A DNA stretch of 64,000 bases from Burkholderia paludis (GTDB lineage Bacteria; Pseudomonadota; Gammaproteobacteria; Burkholderiales; Burkholderiaceae): contig NZ_JPGL01000007.1 in NCBI RefSeq assembly GCF_000732615.1, positions 186,001-250,000 of the forward strand, in the 5' to 3' direction. Positions 51,155-60,200 of this stretch are shown piece by piece (position 1 is the stretch's first letter; the number at the start of each line of letters is the position of its first letter). The translations under genes and the position numbers were made by a program. The notes beneath the pieces were generated by a model that had not been told where the DNA came from, did no database searches, and saw only the letters and a program-made list of their open reading frames with translations.

Positions 51155-52341
51155 TACGCGGCCTCCTTCGCCGTTGCAGCGTCGAATCGACGACCGGACG
51201 GGACACGAGCCCCATCCGGCACATCCGCGCCGCCGCCAAAAATCGCATTGAAGCGGTTCGCACCGTGCAGTGCGACCAATACGATCGCGGGAAAGGCGAC
51301 CGAGAAGTTTCGCGCTTCGTCCCGGTAGCCGAAAAAGGAGAACAGCACCAGCACCGGCATGAACGCCGCGACGAAGTAGGCACGGTACCGGGTTGGCGTC
51401 GCCTGCCACGCCGCCCTGAAGAACACCGCAAGCGGCACGAGCATCAACGGGTTCTCGAGGCTCGGGGTATAGATGCCTTTACCGATGAGGTTGTAGAACG
51501 ACAGATAGGACGCCGGATTCAGCCAGAACCGCAGGTTGTCCCACACGTGATATTCGACGAATCCGCCGGCATTGGCACCATACCCGCTCATGATGAACTG
51601 GCGGGTCGCCACGCAGATACCCAGTTGCAGCACGAGCCACATCACGCGCTTGCGCATTGCAGTGTCGCGGTCGTGCAGGAAGAACAACGCGAGCGGAACC
51701 AGGAAGAACGTCTCCTTGTTCAGGGAAAAGACGGCGATCGTCACCGTGCACGCCAGCAGCCGCTTCGTCAGCAGGAAATAGCACGCACCGAGCACGCCGA
51801 GCAGTTCGAAGAAATCGTAGTAGTAGCCGCCCTGCTGAAACGTGAGCGGATAGACGAAGCTGAATGCCGCCAGAAAGCCGACCGAATGCCCGAAGCTCAG
51901 GCCGTGCAGCCTCGCCAGCTTGTAGACCAGCAACAGCGAAAACAGCATCGACAGCACGATCGCGATGTAGGTCAGGTGATAGACGATCGCCACGACCGGC
52001 GTCCAGTATTCGCCCGGCACGCTCGTGAAATAGGTATTGCGCAGCGAATCATGCCGAGTGATCGATTTGAACAGCTTGTCCCGCGTCGCCCCGTCGAGGC
52101 GCTCGGCCATCGCTTTCGCGGCCTTCGGAAACGACGAGCGGTAGACGAACGGCTTCGGCGCGTCGCCGTTCATCATCCCGACGAGGCTGTAGGTCGTGGG
52201 GAAACTGGCCTTCTGGTCGTCACGGAACCCCCACTTCAACAGCACGCTGTTGGTGATGTTTCCTGCGCACACGAACAGCAGCACGTAGACGATGGCGAAG
52301 CGGCAGAATGCCCGCACGCGGTTTCGGTTCTTTTCCGTCAT
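51154..52341 (-). CDS. Polytopic membrane protein, possible GT-C glycosyltransferase
   Basis: A 395-residue protein with about ten membrane spans (for example FCRFAIVYVLLFVCAGNI, AIVYHLTYIAIVLSMLFSLLLVY, ACYFLLTKRLLACTVTIAVF, AYFVAAFMPVLVLFSFFGY). A periplasmic loop follows the first helix (FRDDQKASFPTTYSLVGMMNGDAPKPFVYRSSFPKAAKAM), where GT-C glycosyltransferases carry their catalytic acid. I do not recognise a specific family, and the fold is assigned only on topology and context: it lies between a UbiA/HAD polyprenyl-phosphate phosphoribosyltransferase-like gene (14 bases upstream) and a flippase-like SMR gene (overlapping). A transferase moving a pentose from a lipid carrier to an envelope acceptor is the favoured inference. 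Confidence 0.6.
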   Translation of the reverse strand: MTEKNRNRVRAFCRFAIVYVLLFVCAGNITNSVLLKWGFRDDQKASFPTTYSLVGMMNGDAPKPFVYRSSFPKAAKAMAERLDGATRDKLFKSITRHDSLRNTYFTSVPGEYWTPVVAIVYHLTYIAIVLSMLFSLLLVYKLARLHGLSFGHSVGFLAAFSFVYPLTFQQGGYYYDFFELLGVLGACYFLLTKRLLACTVTIAVFSLNKETFFLVPLALFFLHDRDTAMRKRVMWLVLQLGICVATRQFIMSGYGANAGGFVEYHVWDNLRFWLNPASYLSFYNLIGKGIYTPSLENPLMLVPLAVFFRAAWQATPTRYRAYFVAAFMPVLVLFSFFGYRDEARNFSVAFPAIVLVALHGANRFNAIFGGGADVPDGARVPSGRRFDAATAKEAA

Positions 52342-52355
52342 GGGATTTGTGCCGC

Positions 52356-53822
52356 TTACAGCGCAGGCATGAAGTGAGCGGCCAGCACCAGCGCCACCAT
52401 CACGCAAAGCATGCCGAAGCTACCGCGATTTTCGAGAATATGGACGATCGGATCGTCGTGCATCGTGCCGCGGACCGTTGCGATCCACAGCCGGCCGAAC
52501 AGGTAGATCAGGCCAACCTGCACGAGCCATAACAAATGCGGGACGGTGTAGCGCGCGGCCGTTTCGGGAGCATTGATGAAGAGGCCGAACACGACCACTG
52601 CGGCCAGCGACGCGCCGATCCCGAACGGCCAGAGCACCTCGAGATCCCCCACGCGGTAATCCCGGCCCGCCGATACACGCTTGTCGTTCTGGCGCAGGAA
52701 CACGAGCTCGGAGCAGCGCTTCACGAGCGCAAGACTCAGGAAGGCCAGCACGGAAAATGCGAGAAGCCAGCGGCTGACCGCGATGTCCGCCGCAATGGCG
52801 CCCGCAACGATCCGGTGCGTGTACAGCAGCGACAACACGACGACATCGAGCAGCACGACCGATTTCAGGCGCCAGCTGTATGCGGTCGTCAGCAACAGAT
52901 AGAGCGCGAACATGCCGGCAAACTCGACCGACACCGCGAATGCCAGCGCAAACGCCGCCGCGAGCAGCAGCGCGGCGGCGCCCAGCCCCCGGGCAATCGA
53001 CAGCGTCCCGTTCGCGAACGCGCGATTGCGCTTGCGAGGATGGCGCCGGTCGTTGTCCAGATCCCAGAGATCGTTGCCGATGTAGGTTGCCGACGCGCCC
53101 AGCGACATCGCCAGAAACGCGAGCACGAGCGTCGTGACCTTGTCGGCGTCGAAGAACGCAAAAGCCGTCAGCAGCGGCACGAACAACAGCAGGTTTTTCA
53201 ACCATTGATGAACGCGCAGCGCCTTGCACCAGGTCGAGAAGCAGGCACGCTCGTTCGAAAACTCCCGCTCGACGGGAATGCTGCTCCGGATGTCGGCAGC
53301 AATACCGGGCGGGACGCCGGCCAGAATGGCGCCCTTCGCACCGGCCCAGATCGGCATGTCGGCCTTGCTGTCGCCGGCATAGACGAAATCGTCGCCGACC
53401 TGCTCGCGAATGCCGGCGAGTTTGGTTTCGCTTTTCAGGTTGGTGTCGCCGCTGGTCGCGATGACGAGATCGAACAGGCCAAGATGGGCGTCTACCCGCT
53501 CGGCGATCGAGCGATGGGCGGCCGTCGCCAGCACGATCTTGCGGCCGCCTTTGCGTTCGTGAGCCAGGTAATCGACAAGCGACTCTCGGTAAGGAATCGT
53601 CTCCGCCCGGAAATCGGCCTGCTCGGCGACCTTGCCCTTGAATGCGGCGCGACCGCCGGCGAGCCAGAAAGGCAGTCGCAACAGATTCGCGGGTTGATGC
53701 TTGACGACACTTATCACGGACTCCATCAAGGTATCCGACGTCGTCAGCGTGCCGTCGAGATCGACGACAAGCGGAAGTTTTCTGGTCTCTCGCATTATTC
53801 GTGAGTCGTTTCCGTTTGACAT
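52356..53822 (-). CDS. HAD phosphatase-UbiA prenyltransferase fusion (decaprenyl-phosphate phosphoribosyltransferase-like)
   Basis: A 488-residue fusion. Residues about 18-210 are a HAD phosphatase: VVDLDGTLTTSDTL (motif 1), ATAAHR (motif 2), KSETK (motif 3), YAGDSKADMPIW (motif 4). Residues about 215-488 are a nine-span UbiA domain with the first Asp-rich motif NDLWDLDNDRRHPRKRNRAF, which closely matches the NDVRDxEADRxHPxKRxR form of mycobacterial DPPR synthase (Rv3806c), and YTHRIVAGAIAADIAVSRW plus KRCSELVFLRQND later. DPPR synthase joins phosphoribosyl pyrophosphate to polyprenyl phosphate; a phosphatase then removes the 5-phosphate. Here both steps are on one polypeptide. It heads the operon. 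ATG at 53822 is used; a TTG six codons upstream is also in frame. Confidence 0.85.
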   Translation of the reverse strand: MSNGNDSRIMRETRKLPLVVDLDGTLTTSDTLMESVISVVKHQPANLLRLPFWLAGGRAAFKGKVAEQADFRAETIPYRESLVDYLAHERKGGRKIVLATAAHRSIAERVDAHLGLFDLVIATSGDTNLKSETKLAGIREQVGDDFVYAGDSKADMPIWAGAKGAILAGVPPGIAADIRSSIPVEREFSNERACFSTWCKALRVHQWLKNLLLFVPLLTAFAFFDADKVTTLVLAFLAMSLGASATYIGNDLWDLDNDRRHPRKRNRAFANGTLSIARGLGAAALLLAAAFALAFAVSVEFAGMFALYLLLTTAYSWRLKSVVLLDVVVLSLLYTHRIVAGAIAADIAVSRWLLAFSVLAFLSLALVKRCSELVFLRQNDKRVSAGRDYRVGDLEVLWPFGIGASLAAVVVFGLFINAPETAARYTVPHLLWLVQVGLIYLFGRLWIATVRGTMHDDPIVHILENRGSFGMLCVMVALVLAAHFMPAL

Positions 53823-54247
53823 TGACGTCAAACTGGTCAATCCATTACATGCACTACTGCTGCCGTCGCGAGGGCGACAGCAGCGTTAATTCGACGACAT
53901 TCGCCCCCGACCACCGTGCGCGCTTCGCCCGATGCGCGCGGATACTACCAGAAAAACATGCCAATGAAGGCAACTATTGATCAAAATGTAGCGAGCCGGA
54001 TGCGATATCACACAGGAAAAGAACCATTCCCTCAAGATGTGGCGCAAGATTTTTCGGAGGCGAAAACAAGGCAAACGTTTGTCGTTTAAAATTTCCTATT
54101 GAAATAATTTAAATTAATAGGATGACAAATTTCCGACTAATATCAGTCGATATTTATTTTTAATTTCCCCCCCATTCACTTTCCGGTCGAATTGCTGGCA
54201 TTCCCGGCACCAGCCAACATTGAGAAAAACGTCCCGGTCAAAGCATG
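53823..54247. other. AT-rich intergenic region, promoter of the HAD-UbiA operon
   Basis: About 425 bases without a gene; 54070-54180 is very AT-rich (AAATTTCCTATTG, TTTAAATTAATAG, ATATTTATTTTTAATTT), far below the window average, and is placed to drive the minus-strand operon. Such a tract is also typical of H-NS-bound horizontally acquired promoters. Confidence 0.6.
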
Positions 54248-54319
54248 TTGAGTCCCGCGCCCTGTCAGGTCACCTGACCGATGACGGCATTATTACAAGT
54301 CAGAAACGCCGGGACTCAA
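54248..54319. repeat. Nested inverted repeats
   Basis: Outer arms TTGAGTCCCG (54248-54257) and CGGGACTCAA (54310-54319) enclose a 15-bp palindrome GTCAGGTCACCTGAC (54264-54278). The outer arm ends four bases from the stop of the gene at 54323, so it may form a 3' hairpin of that transcript; the inner palindrome resembles a dimeric regulator site. Confidence 0.65.
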
Positions 54320-54322
54320 GCT

Positions 54323-54757
54323 TCACTTCGCCCGCTCATGCTCCCCCAACCCGATCGCCTTGTAGTCGTAAGTCGGATAAAACTCCGTCCGATACGCGCC
54401 CCACGCCGTATCCTCGAGCACCCGATTGACTTCACGCAGCCGCGACGCCGGCAACCGCAGCACGACGATCTGCCCGATCCCCATCGTCACGGTCCAGCTC
54501 ACCACTTCGACGCCCGGCGGCGGAAACGCCTTGTAGAAGCCCTGCTTCGCCAATTGCGCATTCAGCTCGGCAAGCGGGCGCGACTGGTCGTGCCTGAGGA
54601 AAACGGTCAGCAGTACCGCGTTGTCGGCCGTCGCCTCGGCCGAACCTGCGGGTACGGTCGACGTCTGGCCGACAGCCGGTGCGCTGCAGAGCCCAGCGGC
54701 AGCCAGCGTGGCGGCGATCATCAAGGTACGAACCGGGAAACGGGGAAATGCCGTCAT
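54323..54757 (-). CDS. Secreted hypothetical protein
   Basis: A 144-residue exported protein with a signal peptide (1-30, ending SAPAVGQ). The mature part reads DNAVLLTVFLRHDQSRPLAELNAQLAKQGFYKAFPPPGVEVVSWTVTMGIGQIVVLRLPASRLREVNRVLEDTAWGAYRTEFYPTYD, an alternating strand-helix pattern resembling small alpha/beta (ferredoxin-like) exported proteins in Burkholderia. No catalytic residues are recognised. Start 54757 was placed at the signal peptide; the extended frame upstream is Arg-rich. Nested inverted repeats follow directly after the stop. No operon partner on this strand other than the distant HAD-UbiA operon. Confidence 0.82.
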   Translation of the reverse strand: MTAFPRFPVRTLMIAATLAAAGLCSAPAVGQTSTVPAGSAEATADNAVLLTVFLRHDQSRPLAELNAQLAKQGFYKAFPPPGVEVVSWTVTMGIGQIVVLRLPASRLREVNRVLEDTAWGAYRTEFYPTYDYKAIGLGEHERAK

Positions 54758-54836
54758 GACGCGACTCCATGGTTTCGTGGATGGAGCCGCCATCATGCGC
54801 CGCCGGACAGATCGCCGCCGCCGGCCGGCGAAAGGA

Positions 54837-55751
54837 TTACGCCACACCTGCCCCGTCGCGCTCGCGCAGCACGTCGATGAACGCGCGCAGCTTGGCCGGC
54901 ACGTGCTTGCGATTCACGTAATACAGCCACATCGGCGGCAGCGTCCGGCACGCGCCCGGCAACACCTCGACGAGCGCGCCGTCGCGCAGGTCCTGCTCGA
55001 TCCGTTCGCGCATGAACGCAAACGCGATCCCGACCCCGGCGCGCGCCGCGTCGATCACCGCATCGGCGTCGTTCGTCACGAATACGCCTTCCGGATCGAG
55101 ATCGACGTCGCGGCGCCCGTCGTGCAGCAGCCATTTGTGCAGCCGCCCGCTCTCCGAAAACCGGAAGCGGATACACGCGTGCCCCCCGAGCGCCGCGATC
55201 GACGCAGGCGTGCCGTACCGCGCCAGATAACCGGGCGACGCGACCAGCGCACACGAGAGCGCCGGCGCGATCCGCACGCCGATGGTCCCCGGCTGCAGCC
55301 GGTCGGCAAGGCGGATCCCCGCATCGAACCCGTCCTTCGCGATATCGACCAGTTCGTTCTCATAGCGAATCTCCAGCCGCACGTCCGGATAGCGCTCACG
55401 GAATACGGCGAGCACCGGCGCGATCACGAGCGAGCGCGCCAGCGGCAGCGCGGTCACGCGCAACACGCCGCTCGGCGCGCTGCGCCCGTCCTTCAGCTCG
55501 TCGCGGGCCTGCACGACCTGCCGGTATGCCGGCTCCGTCTGCCGCCAGTAGCGCTGCCCGGCTTCCGTCAGGCTCACGCCGCGCGTGCTGCGGTTGAACA
55601 ACTTCACGTTCAGTTCGCCCTCGAACTGCCCGATCGAGAGACTGACGGCGGCCGGCGTCAGGCCCAGCGCGGCGGCCGCCCGCGTGAAGTTGCCGGTCGC
55701 CGCGACCGTCATGAACACGTGCAGCCCGGCCATCGGATCGCGTCGGCTCAT
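54837..55751 (-). CDS. LysR-family regulator (CrgA/AaeR-like group)
   Basis: A 304-residue LysR protein. The helix-turn-helix AATGNFTRAAAALGLTPAAVSLSIGQFEGELNVKLFNRSTRGVSLTEAG is of the large group of short-loop LysR proteins, followed by the effector domain (SGVLRVTALPLARSLV, RLEIRYENELVDIAKDGFDAGIRLAD). Start taken at MSRRDPMAGLHVF; a second ATG one codon earlier is equally possible. It is divergent from the GlcG-like gene and short-chain dehydrogenase at 55847-57065, which it probably controls. The inducer is unknown. Confidence 0.92.
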   Translation of the reverse strand: MSRRDPMAGLHVFMTVAATGNFTRAAAALGLTPAAVSLSIGQFEGELNVKLFNRSTRGVSLTEAGQRYWRQTEPAYRQVVQARDELKDGRSAPSGVLRVTALPLARSLVIAPVLAVFRERYPDVRLEIRYENELVDIAKDGFDAGIRLADRLQPGTIGVRIAPALSCALVASPGYLARYGTPASIAALGGHACIRFRFSESGRLHKWLLHDGRRDVDLDPEGVFVTNDADAVIDAARAGVGIAFAFMRERIEQDLRDGALVEVLPGACRTLPPMWLYYVNRKHVPAKLRAFIDVLRERDGAGVA

Positions 55752-55846
55752 CATTATAAAAACTTGAAACTCTTTCGAGCGGAATGCGGATTCTCCCATA
55801 TACCGCCACCGCCTACACTGGCCCTGTCGCATCACCGGAACGTCGC

Positions 55847-56284
55847 ATGAACCCGTCCCTCCCCGCGCTGCCGCTCGCGGCCGCCCGCCGCACGATCGAC
55901 GCCATACTCTCGCATGCCGCATCGTTGCAGGTCGCGGGCGTCGCCGTCGCGATCGTCGATGGTGGCGCGAACCTGCTCGCGTTCGTTCGCACCGACGACT
56001 GTTTTCTGGGGGCGATCGACCTCGCGCAGCGCAAGGCGTTGACGGCGATCCGCTTCCGCACGTCGACCGGCACGCTCGGCGCGCTGTCGGGCGACGGTCC
56101 GTTGCGCGGGATCGAGCACAGCCACGGCGGGCTCGTCACGTTCGGCGGCGGCGAACCGCTCGTCGACGGCAGCGGGCGCTGCGTGGGCGCGATCGGCGTG
56201 TCGGGCGGCAGCGTCGACGAAGACACCGCGATCGCCCGGCATGGTCGCGACCGCTTGCAGGCCATCCTCCACACCACCAGGTAA
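55847..56284 (+). CDS. GlcG/HbpS-like protein
   Basis: A 145-residue protein of the GlcG/HbpS family (AAARRTIDAILSHAASLQVAGVAVAIVDGGANLLAFVRTD, AQRKALTAIRFRTSTG, GGLVTFGGGEPLVDGSGRCVGAIGVSGGSVDEDTAIARHG). Members include GlcG of glycolate operons, HbpS heme-binding redox sensors and PduO-C; they bind small ligands or heme and are often subunits or chaperones in oxidation pathways. No signal peptide. It is followed four bases later by the short-chain dehydrogenase, so the two are an operon under the divergent LysR protein. Confidence 0.88.
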   Translation: MNPSLPALPLAAARRTIDAILSHAASLQVAGVAVAIVDGGANLLAFVRTDDCFLGAIDLAQRKALTAIRFRTSTGTLGALSGDGPLRGIEHSHGGLVTFGGGEPLVDGSGRCVGAIGVSGGSVDEDTAIARHGRDRLQAILHTTR

Positions 56285-56288
56285 GCAT

Positions 56289-57065
56289 ATGACCCGAAAA
56301 CGCATCCTCATCACCGGCGCAGGCACCGGCTTCGGCCGCGAAGTCGCGCTGCGCCTCGCCGCCGGCGGCCACGACGTGACGGCCGGCGTACGCGTCGCCG
56401 CCGAGATCGACGCACTGACGGCCGCCGCCGCGCAACGCGGCACCGCGCTGCGCGCCATCGAGCTCGACGTCACGTCGGCCCACGATCGCGCCCGCGCGGC
56501 CGAACTCGCCCCCGACGTGCTCGTGAACAACGCGGGCGTCGGCGAAGCCGGCGCGCTCGTCGACCTGCCGGTCGGGATCGTCCGCGCGCTGTTCGACGTC
56601 AACGTGTTCGGGCCGCTCGAACTCACGCAGCAAATCGCGCGCGGCATGCTTGCGCGCGGACACGGCAAGATCGTGTTCGTGTCGTCGATCGCGGGCCTGA
56701 TCACGGGGCCGTTTACCGGCGCCTATTGCGCATCGAAACATGCGGTCGAATCGATCGCCGAAGCGATGCACGCGGAGCTGGCGCCGCACGGGATCCGCGT
56801 CGCGGTCGTGAACCCCGGCCCGTACAGCACGGGCTTCAACGACCGGATGATGGAAACGACGCGGCGCTGGCGCGATCCGGCCATCCACACCGTGACGCCC
56901 GAGCAGCTGACGTTCCCGCTCGAACAGCACGATCCGGAAGAGATGATCGCGAAAATGGTCGACGTGATCGAAAGCGACGGCGGCGCGTTCCGCAACCTGC
57001 TGCCGAAATCGTCGGAAGCCTTCGTCCGTGCCGAGCAGGCAAGCGCGTGGGACCGCCAGCAGTGA
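56289..57065 (+). CDS. Short-chain dehydrogenase/reductase
   Basis: A 258-residue classical SDR that uses NAD(P)(H). Cofactor motif TGAGTGFGRE (9-18), NNAGVGEAG (80-88), catalytic Ser133, Tyr146 and Lys150 (VSSIAG, YCASKHA), and DVT (60-62). Basic residues near the first loop are few, so the cofactor preference (NAD or NADP) is unclear. It follows the GlcG-like gene closely and is probably translated with it. The substrate is not predictable; SDRs with GlcG partners typically oxidise hydroxy acids or alcohols. Confidence 0.9.
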   Translation: MTRKRILITGAGTGFGREVALRLAAGGHDVTAGVRVAAEIDALTAAAAQRGTALRAIELDVTSAHDRARAAELAPDVLVNNAGVGEAGALVDLPVGIVRALFDVNVFGPLELTQQIARGMLARGHGKIVFVSSIAGLITGPFTGAYCASKHAVESIAEAMHAELAPHGIRVAVVNPGPYSTGFNDRMMETTRRWRDPAIHTVTPEQLTFPLEQHDPEEMIAKMVDVIESDGGAFRNLLPKSSEAFVRAEQASAWDRQQ

Positions 57066-57240
57066 TGCAAACCGGCGGCGGCCGGCGGTTCACGCAGGAA
57101 CGCCATGCCCGCCGCCCGGACTGTCATGCGCGGCGTTCGCCGTCGACGGCCCTCCCGACGGCCCGGGCCGTCGCAGGCCCGCTCGTCGCCGAAGCCGGGC
57201 CCGCATGCCGGCGGGCCGCATCGAGCCGCGCCGCCCGCGT

Positions 57241-60200
57241 TCAGTACACGTCACGCATATAGCGGCGCGCCTTCGCGAGCCGCGCGACGTAGTCGTTCGC
57301 GTCGTCGTCCGACATGCGGCCATGCTCGGCGACCACGGCCTTCAGCGCCGCATCGACATCCTTCGCCATCCGCGCGGCGTCGCCGCACACGTAGAAGTGC
57401 GCGCCGTCCTCCAGCCACGCGAACAGCTCGGCGCCCTGCTCGCGCATCCGGTCCTGCACGTAGATCTTGTCGGCCTGGTCGCGCGAGAACGCGAGATCGA
57501 GCCGCGTCAGGAAGCCGCTGTCGCGCATCGCGCCCAGCTCGTCGCCGTAGTAGAAATCGGTCTGCGCGTGCTGCTCCCCGAAAAACAACCAGTTGCGCCC
57601 GCGCGCGCCGCGCGCCTGCCGCTCGTGCAGGAAGCCGCGGAACGGCGCGACGCCGGTGCCGGGGCCGACCATCACGATCGGCACGTCGCCGTTCACCGGC
57701 GGCCGAAAATGCGCGGACTTCTGCACGAACACGGGCACGCGGCCGTCGTCCGCGCGATCGGCCAGAAAGGTCGACGCGACGCCTTTGCGCGCGCGCCGGC
57801 CGTTGTGATAGCGCACCGCCGACACGGTCAGGTGGATCTCGCCCCGGTGCGCGCTGGGGCTCGACGCAATCGAATACAGGCGCGGCTGCATCCGCTTCAG
57901 CATCCCGACCAGTTCCGCGCCCGACAGCTCGACCGGAAACTCGTGCAGCACGTCGGCGAGCTGCTGCCCCCACAGCCATTGCTTCAGGTCGCCCTTGCGG
58001 TCGTCGCCGAGCAGCGACTTCAGCGCGCCGTTCGCGCTGCGCGACGCGATCAACGCGAGCGTGTCCGGATGCGGGCGGGTGATGTCGAAGTGGCGCGCGA
58101 GCGCATCGCCAAGACGCATGTCGCCGGCGCCCGCCACCGTCACCGGCGCATCGGCCTTCAGCGCGGTGACGGACAGCAGTTCGTCGACCAGCTCCGGGCA
58201 GTTGGTCGGCCACACGCCGAGCGCATCGCCGGCTTCGTATTCGAGGTTCGCGCCTTCGGTCGACAGCGACACGCAGCGCGTGTCCTTGGCCGCGCCCGGA
58301 CGGTTGAGCCGCAGGTTCGCGACGAGCTTCGACGGCGCCGGATGCGCCTTCGACGGCAGCAGCCCCGCCGGGCCCGGGCCGTCTGACGGCACCGCGTGCA
58401 GCGCGGCGTCGGCCTCCTTGATCCGCGCGACGACGCGTTCGAGCCACTGGTCGGCGTCGTGCTGGAATTCGACGTCGCAATCGACGCGCGCGCAAAGACG
58501 CGCCGCGCCGAGTTCCGCGAGCCGCGCGTCGAGCCGGCGGCCGTGGCCGCAGAACCGGTCGTAGTTGCGATCGCCGAACGCAAGCACCGCGAAGTGCACG
58601 CCGTCGAGGCGCGCGGCGCTGCCGGCCTGCAGCGCTTCCCAGAATTCGCTGCCGTTGTCGGGGGCGTCGCCGTCGCCGAACGTGCTCGTCATCAGCAGCA
58701 CGTATTGCGCGCCCGCGAGCGACGCCGCCGGATAGTCGGACATGCACGCGGTGCGGATCTCGAAGCCCGCGTTCATCAACTGCGTCGCGTAATCCTCGGT
58801 CAGCGATTCGATGTTGCCGGTCTGCGATGCCCACAGCAGCACGACCTTCGGGCGCGCACGCACGATCCGCACGCCGCCGGGCGCGCCGGCATCGGCCGGC
58901 GGCGCCGGCGCCGCGGCGCCCTGCGTGCCGGCGGGCAACGCGCGGCTGAACAGGCCCGCGAGCATCCCGTCGAGCCAGAACCGCACCGGCGGCGTGAGCG
59001 GCGCGCCGGCCGGCAGCACCGGCACGCCGCCGTCGCGCCGGCCGGCGCTTGCCTTCAGCCCGCTCACGAGCCCGGCCACGTACAGCCGTTCGGTGTCCGT
59101 CAGCGGCGGCGGCGCGAGGTCGGCAACGCCGAGCGCGGCCGCGAAAGTGTCGAGGTCTGCCATGTCGGATTCCTGTGAAGCAGTCGCCTGCGCCATCGCC
59201 GGCACGGGCCGCGCGTCGTCGGCGCGTGCATCGGGTTGCGCCGTCTCGTCGCCGGCGGACGCGAACGCATCCGTCTCGACGCGCCGCAGCGCGACCGCGC
59301 AGTATTTCAGTTCGGGTTGCTGCGATTCGGGATCGATCGCGTCGTTCGTCACCGCGTTGATGCACAGGTCGTCGCCGTACACGTCGTTCCAGTGCATCGG
59401 CGCGAAGCAGTTGCCGCGCAGCACGCGCTCGGTCACGACCGCCGGCAGCACCGCGCGGCCGCGCGCCGAGCGAATCTCGACGCTGTCTTTCGCGGCGATG
59501 CCGAGCGCGCGCGCGTCGTCCGGGTGCAGTTCGACGAACGGGCGCGGGTTGAGCTTGTTCAGCATCGCGACCTTGCCCGTCTTCGTCATCGTGTGCCATT
59601 GATGCTGCAGCCGTCCGGTGTTCAGCACGACCGGGAACGCGTCGTCGGGCCGCTCGGCCGGATCGGCATGCGGACGCGCGAGGAAGCGCGCCTTGCCCGA
59701 CGGCGTCGGGAACGCGATGCGCGGCGCGGCGCGCCCGTCGGCCGCCGGACGCGGCGTCTGGCTCACGCCGTCGTTCAGGTAGCGGATCGGGTGCCGCTCG
59801 CGCGCGGCGCCGGGTGCGACGGGCCACTGCACCGGCCCGTCGCGCAGCGTCGCATGGCTCGCGCCGCGCAGGTCGTAACCGGTCGCCGGATTCGAGAACC
59901 GGACGATCTCGTCGAACACGTCGGCGGCCGACGCGTAATCGAATGCCTCGCCGAAGCCCATCGCGCGGGCGACTTCCGCGACGATGCGCCAGTCGGGCAG
60001 CGCGTCGCCCGGCGGCGCGACCGCCGCGCGCATCAGCGTCATGTTGCGCTCGGAGTTGACCATCACGCCGTCGCCCTCGGCCCACAGCGCGCCCGGCAGC
60101 AGGATGTCCGCGTAGCGGTTGGTCTCGGTGTCGAGGAACGCATCCTGCGCGATCACCAGCTCCGCGGCCTGCAGCCCGGCGATCACGTTCCGCCGGTTCG

